Below are positions 1 to 10,300 of a stretch of 64,000 nucleotides of DNA, one piece after another. Location: the NCBI RefSeq assembly GCF_964204645.1, contig NC_134031.1, positions 13,432,501 to 13,496,500 of the forward strand, read 5' to 3'. The position numbers and the translations under genes are program-made. This stretch comes from Tubulanus polymorphus (taxonomy: Eukaryota > Nemertea > Palaeonemertea > Tubulaniformes > Tubulanidae). Below the pieces are notes generated by a model. It saw only the letters and a list, made by a program, of their open reading frames with translations. It was not told the DNA's origin and did no database searches. Within the stretch, counting starts at the first letter, position 1, and every line of letters begins with the position of its first letter.

Positions 1-57
1 GAATCCAGAAGAAATGATGTCGGGGACCGAATAAGTTTCTGCAACATAGAGAGTGGG

Positions 58-1366
58 ATGTATAAAAGACGTAGATTAAATCAACCTGCGTTGCCAAATA
101 CATTGGAGGAATTGCCCGCTGCAATCTTCAATAGCATTCACAATGAGATGGCTGATGGTTCTCCGTTTTTTCGTGGTGTTGTTGATGCTGGTGCCGATGG
201 ATTTGCGTTGATATTTGCTAGTGATGCACAGATTCAACTACTCACTGGCAGAGAATCAGTCAGTATGGATGCAACCTTCAAAACAGTCCCGCGGATGTTT
301 TATCAAATGTTCACTGTTTTTGTTACCGTTACCGGACACGTTTTTCCGACAATTTTTGTACTAATGACTCGAAAGACTGAGTCGCTTTATAAAGCAGTTT
401 TTGAGAAGATCGATTTGGTAGCTCCTGCGTTTAGACCAGATCGTGTTATGGCTGATTTTGAACAAGCACAGACCAACGCAATTAGAACCGTTCATCCGAA
501 CATCTCAGTTTCTGGTTGCTGGTTCCACTATGCACAAGCAGTTCTACGCCGACTTCAAAATCTTGGATTGATCGTTTTTTATCGATAAAACGGGATACCC
601 CCGAAGTTGTACGTAGGCAGCTCAACCAGTTCTTCACATATTTAGAGCGGTATTGGATTAACCGGATTGGTGTGAATCGTTTATCAGTCAACGGTTGTAC
701 CGAAATAACCAACAACGGTGTGGAAAGTTTTCACGCTACCCTTAGAAAAAGTTGGGTATTCATCCCAATTTATTTATTCACTTGAACAATCTAAAGAAAA
801 TTGCGTTAGATTCGGAAAATGAAACTTCCCGTCTTCAGCGTGGATTAGAAATAAGATGGCGGCGTAAACGTAAAGTAGTGTTAACGGATAACGTTATAAG
901 ATTGTGCGCCCAAAGACTTTCAAGTGGACATTATACTATTGTCGAATTTTTGAATGCCACACGACATGCGATCGGAGGATATGCTAATCCCGATAACTGG
1001 CTACAAGACATCAATTCCGACAATGAGAATGATGATGGGGACAACGAATTTAATGAAAGTGTTCATGATGACAGTGGCGATGATGATCTCGATGATGAAG
1101 ATTTGCCCGAGTTGGCTGAGGAACCAATTGCGGAAGATCCTCCTCGTGCGAATGAGCCAGCAGAACCCGTCATAAATGAAGAACTAATGTGCGTTATTTG
1201 TTTGACCGAACCACGGGAACGCGTTGCATTGGTGCCCTGTGGACATATGCTGTTCTGTTCAGTATGCGTAGACAGGTTGACCGAGATAAGAGGTGCTATC
1301 TGCCCTGTCTGTCGTTCAGAAATTATGATGAAGATAAATTTTTATACCAATAGAAATTTCATATGA
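58..1366 (+). pseudogene. Broken MULE transposase with C-terminal RING finger
   Basis: Mutator-like (MULE) transposase remnant read in three successive frames: 58-588, about 555-750, then about 752-1366. The first part has the MULE core (SMDATFKTVP, then a VMADFEQAQ segment and CWFHYAQAV), consistent with the D-D-E nuclease fold and its CxxH signature. The second part carries the conserved NNGVESFHATLRK block. Between the first two parts a stretch usual in the family seems missing, so a deletion plus frameshift is likely near 560-600, and a second shift lies near 750. The third frame ends in an acidic Asp/Glu-rich linker followed by a C3HC4 RING finger (CVIC, CGH, FCSVC, CPVC) at about 1189-1320. 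RING domains usually act as E3 ubiquitin ligases; here the role is unknown. The element is cut by the left edge, so its terminal repeat is not seen. Inactive copy; family call is confident, fusion moderately so. Confidence 0.82.
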
Positions 1367-2031
1367 ATAGTTCCAAATTAAGAATCGAAAGATAGAAAAA
1401 ACAGAAAAACAGAAACATGCTTTGTGTATAATAATCAGATATCAAATTATCATTTGTAAATAATAAAATGGATAGAAGTAAAATTGCATCGTGAATCTGT
1501 CGTTCATTTTACTCATCATGTTTACGCCGCAAGACAAGAGAAAAAATTTTCCCACAAACAGATAATAAACAGATTCTATATAAAGATCATTAATGGATTC
1601 TTGTATTTTCATGTTGTGCACATTCAGCGATAGACAGTAGGATGCTGAAAATGAACAACATGAAAATACAAGAACTAGAAAAAGCATGACATGAAAATAC
1701 AAGAATGTGCACATCAATAATGAACAAGAACTGGAAAGTACAAGAACTGGAAAATGCCGGAAAAACATGCATCACACTTTGCAGGAACTGGAATATTCAG
1801 GAAATTCCTACATTTTCAATTTCCTGTATTTTCCGGTAAGGGGTATTTCTTGTATATTCCACTATTGGATTATTATTTTATAATCCAGTGTGTACGTTCC
1901 TACATTCTCCAGTTCTTGTTTTATCAGGTTGTGCCATTTCTAGTATTTTCTAATAGTGGATTATTCCCATGTTTTCATTGTAGGTATATTCCGTTACAGT
2001 CATTTTCATGTCGTGCATTTTCAGCGTCCCC
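1367..2031. repeat. Gene-free, fold-back repeat rich in GAAAATACAAGAA motifs
   Basis: No credible gene. From about 1597 the motif TTCTTGTATTTTCATG and its complement recur in both orientations (about 1599, 1650, 1688) and a related ATTTTCATGTCGTGCA appears at about 2001, so the stretch can fold back on itself. Copies of CTGGAAAATGCCGG and CTGTATTTTCCGG add further complementary pairs. It ends abruptly at the Gypsy LTR stub. Probably a degenerate non-autonomous element or minisatellite; identity unknown. Confidence 0.5.
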
Positions 2032-2083
2032 GTAAATGCTAGTTCCCCAGCCAGCCTGCCGATACAACAACCAGCCGGTTACA
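2032..2083 (+). repeat. 5' LTR remnant (3' end only)
   Basis: Starts GTAAATGCTAG and ends CCGGTTACA. The same 52 bp end the 3' LTR at 8803-8854 and start the reverse solo LTR at 9764. Ends with the CA expected of an LTR. Confidence 0.85.
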
Positions 2084-2085
2084 GA

Positions 2086-2098
2086 TGGTGGAGAACCC
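2086..2098 (+). promoter_or_regulatory. Putative primer-binding site of the Gypsy element
   Basis: TGGTGGAGAACC starts two bases after the LTR stub. TGG is the complement of a tRNA CCA end, which is the usual start of a primer-binding site. The tRNA cannot be named from this alone. Confidence 0.5.
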
Positions 2099-2495
2099 AA
2101 ATTTAAGTCCTCGTGACTTACACAAGTACAGATGAAGATGCTGATATACGGATTGTGACTGAAACATACCACAAAATAGAAGATCGCATTCAACTACACT
2201 TGTGACAAGACCGTGCTGATCGCCGAAATCGCTGCTGTTTTGGTTGATACAACACATTATGGTAACTTGTTGTCAGCCATAGGTAATATAATTGAATCTT
2301 CATCTCGATTTAGTGGTCGGATATTGAGTATAGGAAATTATAGCTCTTTGAGTTTGGGAGCATTACTGTGTAGTTGAGCAGTTTGATATATATCTCAAGT
2401 TTCGATTGTTCAATTCAAAGCATTTTTCTAGCAAACATTATTCATAATCAGTTTCATTTCGTTCTGTGCACTTAAGTTTTATACACTTAAAAAAG

Positions 2496-5456
2496 ATGAA
2501 GCGCATACATTGTAGTAAGGATGTTTGTCGCAAAGAAGCATCTCGATTATGGGTACCTGATATCAATGCGGTTGATATAAGCTTAGTTTCAGGGTTGAAT
2601 CGGAATATTATAAACGTTGATATTAATAAACACTCCCAACGAGCATTAGTCGATACAGGTGCATCAATTTCATGTATTGCTAGATCAACGGTCGAAGGAT
2701 GTATCAAAAATCCCATATATAGTCATTCGGATATAAACATTATTAGAGGAGTTTGTGGGGAAGCACATTCAGTAATTGGTAGAATTGATGTACCCATTTG
2801 CATTCAATCTCATGTATTAACACATAAGTTTTATGTATTCGATAGGCTACATACAGATGTCATTCTAGGACTGGATTTTTTGAAGGAAAACAATGTAAAC
2901 ATTGACCTTGCATCAGGCACAATTGAATTTAAAGATGTTTCGATTCCATTAAAGATTCTTAGGAATAAACAAGAGCTGTACAGAAATAAAGCTAAAACGA
3001 TTAACAGGATAGTTATTTCACCAAATACTAAACAAATAGTTCAAATAAGTGTCGATACGTTGGCGGAAGGTTCATTGGTTGTTTTTGAACCATACAACCA
3101 CAAGTTATTGAATAAATATTTAGGTGGAGGTAAAACGTTATGCAAAATCACGGACGGTAAAATCTTCGCTACTATTGTGAATCCTACTAATGAACCGATT
3201 CAAATTTCAAAAGATTATGTGCTTGGATATGCATACAATGTAACTGACGATGATTGTTTCGATTTCGCAGATGACAATATTAGTGCAAATATTTTCTCCG
3301 TTGATACTGATACACCACGAAATTATGATGAAAAAATTAAAATAGCTGAAAATTTAGGCATAAAAATTCCAGAAAACTCAGGATTGACTCTGGAACAAAA
3401 AGAGAGATTAATGTATTTAATTGGATGTAATAGGTCAATATTTGCTAGTAACTTACAGGAAATCGGCAAAACTTCATTAGTTACCCATAAGATAGAAACA
3501 ACTGATGACGACCCTATAATTCAAAGACCTTATCGCAAAAGTCCACACTTGAGACAGGTAGAAAACGACTTGGTTAACGAACTGTTAGATGCCGATCTTA
3601 TTGAACCAACTGATTCTGTTTTCAATAATCCTGTGGTTTTGATCAGAAAACCAGACAATACGTATAGGTTTACTATTGATTTTACAAAACTGAATTCGAA
3701 GACCGTAACGCAATCATTTCCACTACCTCATTTTGATGATGTATTTGACACTATAGCCGATGCTAAACCCATGATATTTAGTAAATTAGATCTTAATTCA
3801 GGATTTCACCAGATACCGTTACATGAAGAATCGCGTCATAAAACAGCTTTTCAAACGACACAAGGCAAAATGTGCTTCAAAAGAATGCCGATGGGAATTA
3901 AGAATGGTCCTATGGCTTTTCAGATGCTTATGTCAAAATGTTTAGGTCATTTGAATTGGCAATATGTATTGTGTTTCATTGATGATCTAATCATATTCTC
4001 TCAAGATTTTGACAGTCACCTAGTTCATTTATCAAATGTTTTTGAGAAGCTTAAACAAGCCGGTCTAACTGCCAAACCGACTAAGTGTGAATTTGCAGTC
4101 CCAGAAATTGAATATCTGGGTTATACCTTATCTGCTGAGGGTCTTCGTGTTTGGTTAAAGAACATCGAAAAGGTTAACAGCTTTCCAGTTCCGTCCAATG
4201 TCAAACAATTACGAAGTTTTCTAGGGTTGACAAATTTTTACAGGAAATTCATTCAAAATTATGCATCAATAGTTTCTCCCTTAAATGCTTTGAACTGTAA
4301 AGATGTGAAGTTCAAATGGACCCCTGATTGTCAGAAAGCTTTTGATACGCTTAAACAGGAATTAACTAGTGATCCAATTCTGATATTCCCTGATTTCAAT
4401 TCTCGTTTCTATCTCTCGGTTGACTCTTCGGACTATGCTATTGGTTACGTTTCGTCTCAGAAAAAGAATAATTTAGAACATGTTATCGGATATGGTGGTC
4501 GCGCGTTACGTGTAAACGAAAAGAAATGGCATATTAGTGATAAGGAAGGATTAGCTTTGATTGAAGGAATTCAGAATTTTCATCCCTACCTGATTGGAAA
4601 TGAATTCACTGTGTATACTGATAGCAAAAGTTTAACGTATATTCATGAAAACCGACTAAATAAACGTGTAGGACGTTGGGAATTGGCTCTTCAAGCATAT
4701 AATTTTTCTGTTGAACACCGACCGGGTAAGAAAAATGGCAATTGCGACGGTTTAAGTAGACGAGATTATGATAAATCTCCTCCTCCTAGACCTGATGATC
4801 CTTCACAAGAAACTGTTTTCACAGCAATGACACATGGATCTCAGTCTTATGAAGTCGTGTTTGATTATACTAGCCCCGTGGTGGCTGAGTTAACTCCTGA
4901 TACTTATAAGGAGATTGAACTGATTAAACCTGCTAATATAACTCACTTACAGCGGAATTGCCCTGAAGTTTGTCACATGTTGGAACATAAGTTAGATCCA
5001 TCATATGCTGTCAACGATGAAAAACTGTTTCGAAAGCTCAGTTGGAGGGCCGACCAATATGGTATTATCGATGGCACGTTATATTATTTGTATACGCCTA
5101 GAGTTACTGGTATTCCTAAAGCCGAGAAGGTCATCCCAGTTCTTGAAGTTCCTAGGTCATTACGGTCGGAAATATTGAGAGCTTACCATGATTCATTAGT
5201 GGGAGGTTGCCACCAGGGTCGAGATCGTCTTTATGGTGTTTTACGTAATAAATATCGTTGGATTCCATGTATGAAGATTGTGGGAAATATGTTTCTACTT
5301 GTGAGAATTGCCAACAGGTCAAACGGAATTATCATAGTCATCCAACACCCTTACAACCATTACCAATTGAAGGCTAATTCTCAAGATGGCACATTGACTT
5401 CCTTTGCAATCTTCCGGAGACACCTGATGGTAATAAGCATATTCTACTCGTGGTAG
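2496..5456 (+). pseudogene. pol: Gypsy pol: protease, reverse transcriptase, RNase H, start of integrase
   Basis: The first ATG of the open frame is at 2496; an in-frame GTG lies 30 bases earlier. Aspartic protease motif ALVDTGAS at about 2640 (residue ~50). RT follows at about 3590-4130 with SKLDLNSGFHQIPL, FKRMPMGIKNGP and the catalytic FIDD, where Phe replaces the more usual Tyr. RNase H lies at about 4410-4750 (VDSSDYAIG, TVYTDSKSL, and GNCDGLSRR at its end). The integrase zinc-binding region begins at about 5190 (YHDSLVGGCHQGRD), but the frame shifts near 5268, so the terminal ~60 residues of this ORF are out of frame. No zinc-knuckle gag precedes the protease. Reverse transcription role is inferred from the family. 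Confidence 0.85.
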
Positions 5457-7408
5457 ATAGCTGGAGTAAATGGCCCGAGGCTTTTCCTCTCAAAACTCAG
5501 GAAACAACAGAGGTAGCAAAGGTTCTCTTTAAAGAGATATTTTCGCGGTATGGTGCTCCTCATTCTTTAGTCTCTGATCGCGGTTAAACATTTATGTCTA
5601 AGTTAGTTGAAGCTCTCTGTGAATTGTTTCACGTGAAACAACATTTCACCGCTCCGTACCATCCTCAATCAAACTCAGTTTGCGAGAGAACTAACCAGTA
5701 CATTTGGCAGTCGCTTAGGTCGTATTGTAACCAGGATCAGACTAATTGGGATACACTAATACCAAGTGTAATGATGAGTTATAGGCATGTTCCCTCAACT
5801 GAAGGTTCAGGTTTTAGCCCTTACCACATGTTATTTGGTCAAGAAATGCGTCTACCAATACACACGGCTTTAATTCCATGGCATTCGTTAGCTACTGATC
5901 ATAAGGCATACATATCACATATATTAAGGCAGCTGGTCATATCACGAAATATCGCTAACGAGAATATTAAAAGAGCTCAAAATAAGTATAAAACTCAATT
6001 CGATAAAAAGGCCTTAAAACCTCAGTTTCAGATTACTGATCGCGGTTGGCTAAAAGTCATGAAAGTTAAGAAAGGAAAATCACCAAAACTGTGTAAAAAA
6101 TACGTAGGTCCTTATTTCATTCAGTCAATAGCTAGTAAAGGGGCTTATCAATTACGAAGAATCTCTGATAACGTTTTACCCCCATCGCATGTCAATGGGA
6201 ACCGTCTTAAGTTATACAAAGATCCCTCATCGCGTCCAAATTATGAAGAGGTCGCATGGGATGGTTCAACAGCTGAGGAAAACCCTGAATTATTCGACGA
6301 GATTCATGGGCGCTTAAAATATAAACCTAGCAATTTAGCTGATACTCCAACTGACACTCAAATTTCGGCTGACGATAACAAAGATAGACCGGTAGTTACT
6401 GAGACTTTCAATGAATCAGATATTCAGAAAATTCTACAGTACAAACTAGAAAGTGGTTTATGTAAATATCGCGTAAAATGGAAGTCAGATTTAAATCGTG
6501 GAAATTCTTGGGAATTAGGAAAATGGATCCCAAATAAACTAATTCGACACTTTCACGAAAACTATGCGGCATCAGGCAAAAAACGTAAGAAACCTTGCAA
6601 AAGTAAGTTTTTTGATCGCATTACAGACAATTCTGATAATAATCAGGGACATCAAAACGATCGAAATGAAAACGAGAATGACGTAGCAAATATTATAATC
6701 ACAAATAAAGATAGATGTCAGGATAGTGAAGTAGAGATACGTGAAAAACCTAGAAGAAAATTAAATGGAACCGTAATACAGGGTGTATATGTTACTAATG
6801 ATCGCTTTCAGGAATTTGATAATCAGATGTCTAATGAAGACTCATCAAATAATGAGAATGTAAATAGTGTATATTGTTCAGCTCGATCGAAAACTCACCA
6901 AGATCATACGAATCAGGATAGCGTTAAGAGTAGTTCAGATTCAAGTAATGTCTCTATCGAAGAGGCTATTCGGACGGGAAATCGTCGAGCATTATGTCCA
7001 TGCCCTACAGGAAAAACGGTTGTTGCTACCAAATTTCAAAATAATGTGCTATTCGTAAAATATTACCATGACAGTCCATGGTATCGGGCATCAAAACAAG
7101 ATTGGTTTGAAGTAAGTGATTACGGAGAAAGTCTTGAACATGTATGGGGTATATATCATGTCATCTTGGAAAATGAAAGGCCTCCCACCGAAACCGAGCT
7201 CAAAAACATTATACCTACTGCCGCTCGAGCCGTATCAACACGTTTCAACGACCAGGGAGTCTTAGAATACTATGTTTTATTTGGGCGGTTCGCTCCCCCT
7301 GCATGGCGGCCTTGGTATGAAACACCTCCTGGCACACAAAGTCAGTACGCTTCTCGTTTAAAATCTATTTCTTCGAAACTCAGTAGTAGCTACAGTAGGT
7401 TTTCTTAA
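5269..7408 (+). pseudogene. Gypsy integrase with chromodomain and long C-terminal extension
   Basis: The integrase continues in another frame after the shift near 5268. Two in-frame TAA codons (about 5371 and 5585) interrupt the catalytic core; an open frame then runs from 5594 to 7408. It includes HPQSNSVCERTNQ of the core, a GPY/F-like segment (KYVGPYFIQSI) and, at about 6410-6570, a chromodomain-like stretch (KILQYKLESGLCKYRVKW, then NSWELGKWIPNKLI). Chromodomains on integrases are known to guide insertion to chromatin. About 270 further residues follow: a polar acidic linker with many Asn/Ser, then a Trp/Tyr/Phe-rich segment (VKYYHDSPWYRA, FAPPAWRPWYE) that I do not recognise. The breaks make the integrase non-functional. 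Confidence 0.8.
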
Positions 7409-8284
7409 GCTTTCCAGAATATCATATGGATATCAGCGATGAATTGATCAGCTTATTACTCGTACGTTTATTTTCAGTTTATTTACGCCCCGAACGGTTC
7501 AAAGATCGGATAGTTTATACGTTCAATTAATATATACTAATCATTTTAAGTAGAGTGCATGAAATCTTTCGTAGAAAACACGCAAATAACGTCATTGTAA
7601 ATCTAATACGAGACATAACTGAGATCAGTGTAAAGTACGGTATGAATTTATCAATGATATAATATAACGTGGATTAATTGAGACTGCGATGATAGGTGTT
7701 AATACAGTTCAATTATGCTGGTGGTGTCATCTTTGCTCAATTACTATGGTTATTCTTTATTTACTTCTGACCACTTATTTTGGATGATGATAATTTTTTC
7801 CCTTTGGTTGACAAGGGTAACTGTATTTGTGTTGTGTCATTGCCTGAACTCTGCTCCGATGTCAAATGTTGCATGTTACTATCATTGTGTCACGAAGTTA
7901 TTTCCAGTCAGTAATCGAAAGATCTCCAAAACAGAGAAATGCGTACTACTTGCAACTTGCATCACCAACTGATCTTCGGGACGCTATAACTACACAACAC
8001 GTCGCTACTTCTGTTCGTCGCAGAACCAACCAGAATTCGGGGATCGTTTGCAGATCATTCAAAATTACAGTTAACGTATCATCGCATCGTCCGTATATAA
8101 CGACAAGATGTGACTCTTTCGTGAATGACTGATAATCCGGATGTTACTGTCCAGCGTTTGCACATTTTCGCGCGGTGAAACTCAATTTTTCATGTTCTCG
8201 CAGTGGAAGGAGGTTTAATGAACTTATACCATCAGCGTTTTCCGCAAATTTGGAGGACCAAATTTAATTGGACAAGGGGGCATC
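7409..8284 (+). other. Gypsy 3' untranslated segment, no gene seen
   Basis: Stretch between the pol stop and the 3' LTR. An 85-codon frame at 7715-7972 is hydrophobic and Cys-rich but has no motif and no supporting context; an envelope-type gene is not evident. Ends in a purine-rich tract at about 8270-8281 (GACAAGGGGGCA) that fits a polypurine tract. Confidence 0.55.
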
Positions 8285-8381
8285 TGTCACCCTGATATAA
8301 TTTGCATATTTCATAATCATATAGATCTACAATGTCATATCGAACAGTTCATAACATTTCATAGCTCTACTACATATTATC

Positions 8382-8472
<91 letters not shown>

Positions 8473-8854
8473 TAATATAACTTATGACTATAGTGTCAAT
8501 ATGTGCATTAAGGTCGTAATCAACATGTGACATTACTAAACATGTTTTCACAATAATTAGCTATAGTCAGTGCTCATCGATAAATAATTAATGTCTCTCA
8601 AACATGTCACTAGGTGTTTGTTTGTGAGTCCTGATGTCTACAACTTGTCTGACACCTAGTTCTCACATTATACTCATGATTCTGTATATAAAGACTATGT
8701 AAAGCTATGATAATCATTCTCATTCCGGGATGCAATAAAGATTGTACATATAAGGTTTAACTGCCTTGTTGTTCCTGATGGATGGAATCCTGTACCGCTG
8801 GTGTAAATGCTAGTTCCCCAGCCAGCCTGCCGATACAACAACCAGCCGGTTACA
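8285..8854 (+). repeat. Gypsy 3' LTR
   Basis: 570 bp starting TGTCACCCTGATATA and ending CCGGTTACA, preceded by a polypurine tract. An AAT triplet microsatellite occupies about 8381-8471. A CAATAAA at about 8733 may be the polyadenylation signal. The same LTR is found as a solo copy in reverse at 9764-10296. Confidence 0.88.
8381..8471. repeat. (AAT)n microsatellite inside the LTR
   Basis: About 30 AAT triplets with one AAC interruption. The equivalent site in the solo LTR (about 10142-10202) has a shorter ATT run, which accounts for most of the length difference between the two LTRs. Confidence 0.95.
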
Positions 8855-9280
8855 TATTCCTGTTAACTTTTTAGCTTCATGTTCTTTAGTTTTATATGAA
8901 TACATTTTGGATCTAATACCAATGAATTCAATCATTTCTTCACCGCCTAATTCATCTTTGAATTTACCAGGAACTTTTTTATTATCATTGCTAAACAATT
9001 CATGATCTTTAGGATAGTTACTGAAATCAAAATGATGTTTTAATGTTTTTAAATCATCTGTTATGTTATTAGTTTTTATCTTTAATATGTAACTGTCAGT
9101 ATCAAAATATAAGATTTCTATAAAAGTGGTTGTAATACATTATAATAGAATTCATACGTTAGTAATTTTGATAATTCTAAAACTGAAGCGCCAACATAGA
9201 TTGGTTTATTAAATTTCATTGATGTTCTTCTCATCTTAACTGCAGCTAAATTTTCATCAAATATTCTGTTACCTAAAAAC

Positions 9281-9332
9281 TGAAAAAGGATATGATACCT
9301 AAAAAGGATATATACCTAAAAAGGATATGATT
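9281..9332. repeat. Short tandem expansion inside polymerase B pseudogene
   Basis: Three near-copies of a roughly 15-21 bp unit containing AAAAAGGATAT. It interrupts the polymerase reading between the KLMNNAFY and DTDS motifs, so it is probably a decay product. Confidence 0.7.
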
Positions 9333-9759
9333 GTAAATGCCTTATCCTTTTACCATTACTAACTAACTCAATATCATTTCTATTTCTAATATTTTCACAA
9401 GTCTTATCATAGAATGCATTGTTCATTAACTTGAAGAAATCTTTTTCGAAATCAGTTTTAGCTTCAGTTCTCTGTTTGGTGTTAAAATCTATATATTTTT
9501 CTAACCACTTAGATTGACTAAATGAAATATAACTATGTACTTTTTTTTAGGATCATTCCTTGTTTTAGATAAAACTTTAACATTCTATAATGCACTACAT
9601 AATTATATTTATCTTCTTGAGTTACCATTAACTTTTCTGTATGAATATGATTTTCGGGTTTAATTCTTTTTTGATAATTTGATAATTCTTCATGAGTTAC
9701 AGTTTTATGTTCTGGACAGTATGCTAGATTTCTAGATTTAAATTTAATATGTTCAGGAT

Positions 9760-10144
9760 ATTCTGTAACCGGCTGGTTGTTGTATCGGCAGGCTGGCTGG
9801 GGAACTAGCATTTACACCAGCGGTACAGGATTCCATCCATCAGGAACAACAAGGCAGTTAAACCTTCTTTGTACAATCTTTATTGCATCCCGGAATGAGA
9901 ATGATTATCATAGCTTTACATAGTCTTATATACAGAATCATGAGTATAATGTGAGAACTAGGTGTCAGACAAGTTGTAGACATCAGGACTCACAAACAAA
10001 CACCTAGTGACATGTTTGAGAGACATTAATTAATTATCGATGAGCACTGACTATAGCTAATTATCGTGAAAACATGTTGAGTAATGTCTCATGTTGATTA
10101 CGACCTTACAGCACATATTGACACTATAGTCATAAGTTATATTA

Positions 10145-10202
<58 letters not shown>

Positions 10203-10300
10203 AATATGTAGTAGAGCTATGAAATGTTATGAACTGTTCGATATGACATTGTAGATCTATATGATTATGAAATATGCAAATTATATCAGGGTGACAATTC
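9760..10300 (-). mobile_element. Solo Gypsy LTR with ATTC target-site duplication
   Basis: LTR 9764-10296 in reverse orientation, starting TGTAACCGG and ending GGGTGACA on the + strand, flanked by ATTC at 9760-9763 and 10297-10300. It is the reverse complement of the 3' LTR at 8285-8854. Solo LTRs arise by recombination between the two LTRs of one insertion. The polymerase B reading resumes on either side, so insertion came after the polymerase was in place. Confidence 0.9.
10142..10203. repeat. (ATT)n microsatellite in the solo LTR
   Basis: About 20 ATT triplets, complement of the AAT run in the 3' LTR. Confidence 0.93.

Larger units (their letters stand above)
2032..8854 (+). mobile_element. 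Gypsy-type LTR retrotransposon with chromodomain, defective
   Basis: Order of parts is 5' LTR stub, primer site, PR-RT-RNase H, integrase, chromodomain-like segment, C-terminal extension, polypurine tract, 3' LTR. RT before integrase places it in the Ty3/Gypsy (Metaviridae) group. The 52-bp stub at 2032-2083 is identical or nearly so to the last part of the 3' LTR, so the 5' LTR has been truncated by whatever lies to its left. No gag is recognisable between the stub and the protease. The reading frame is broken in the integrase region. Right of the element, the polymerase B pseudogene begins directly at 8858, so the element probably inserted in it; the left-hand target duplication is lost. 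Confidence 0.85.

Noticed and set aside
7715-7972. Hydrophobic 85-residue frame as a possible envelope gene
   Set aside because: Too short, no signal-cleavage-fusion layout, and within the Gypsy 3' untranslated region.
8327-8551. 74-residue poly-Leu open frame on the minus strand
   Set aside because: It is only the translation of the AAT microsatellite in the LTR.
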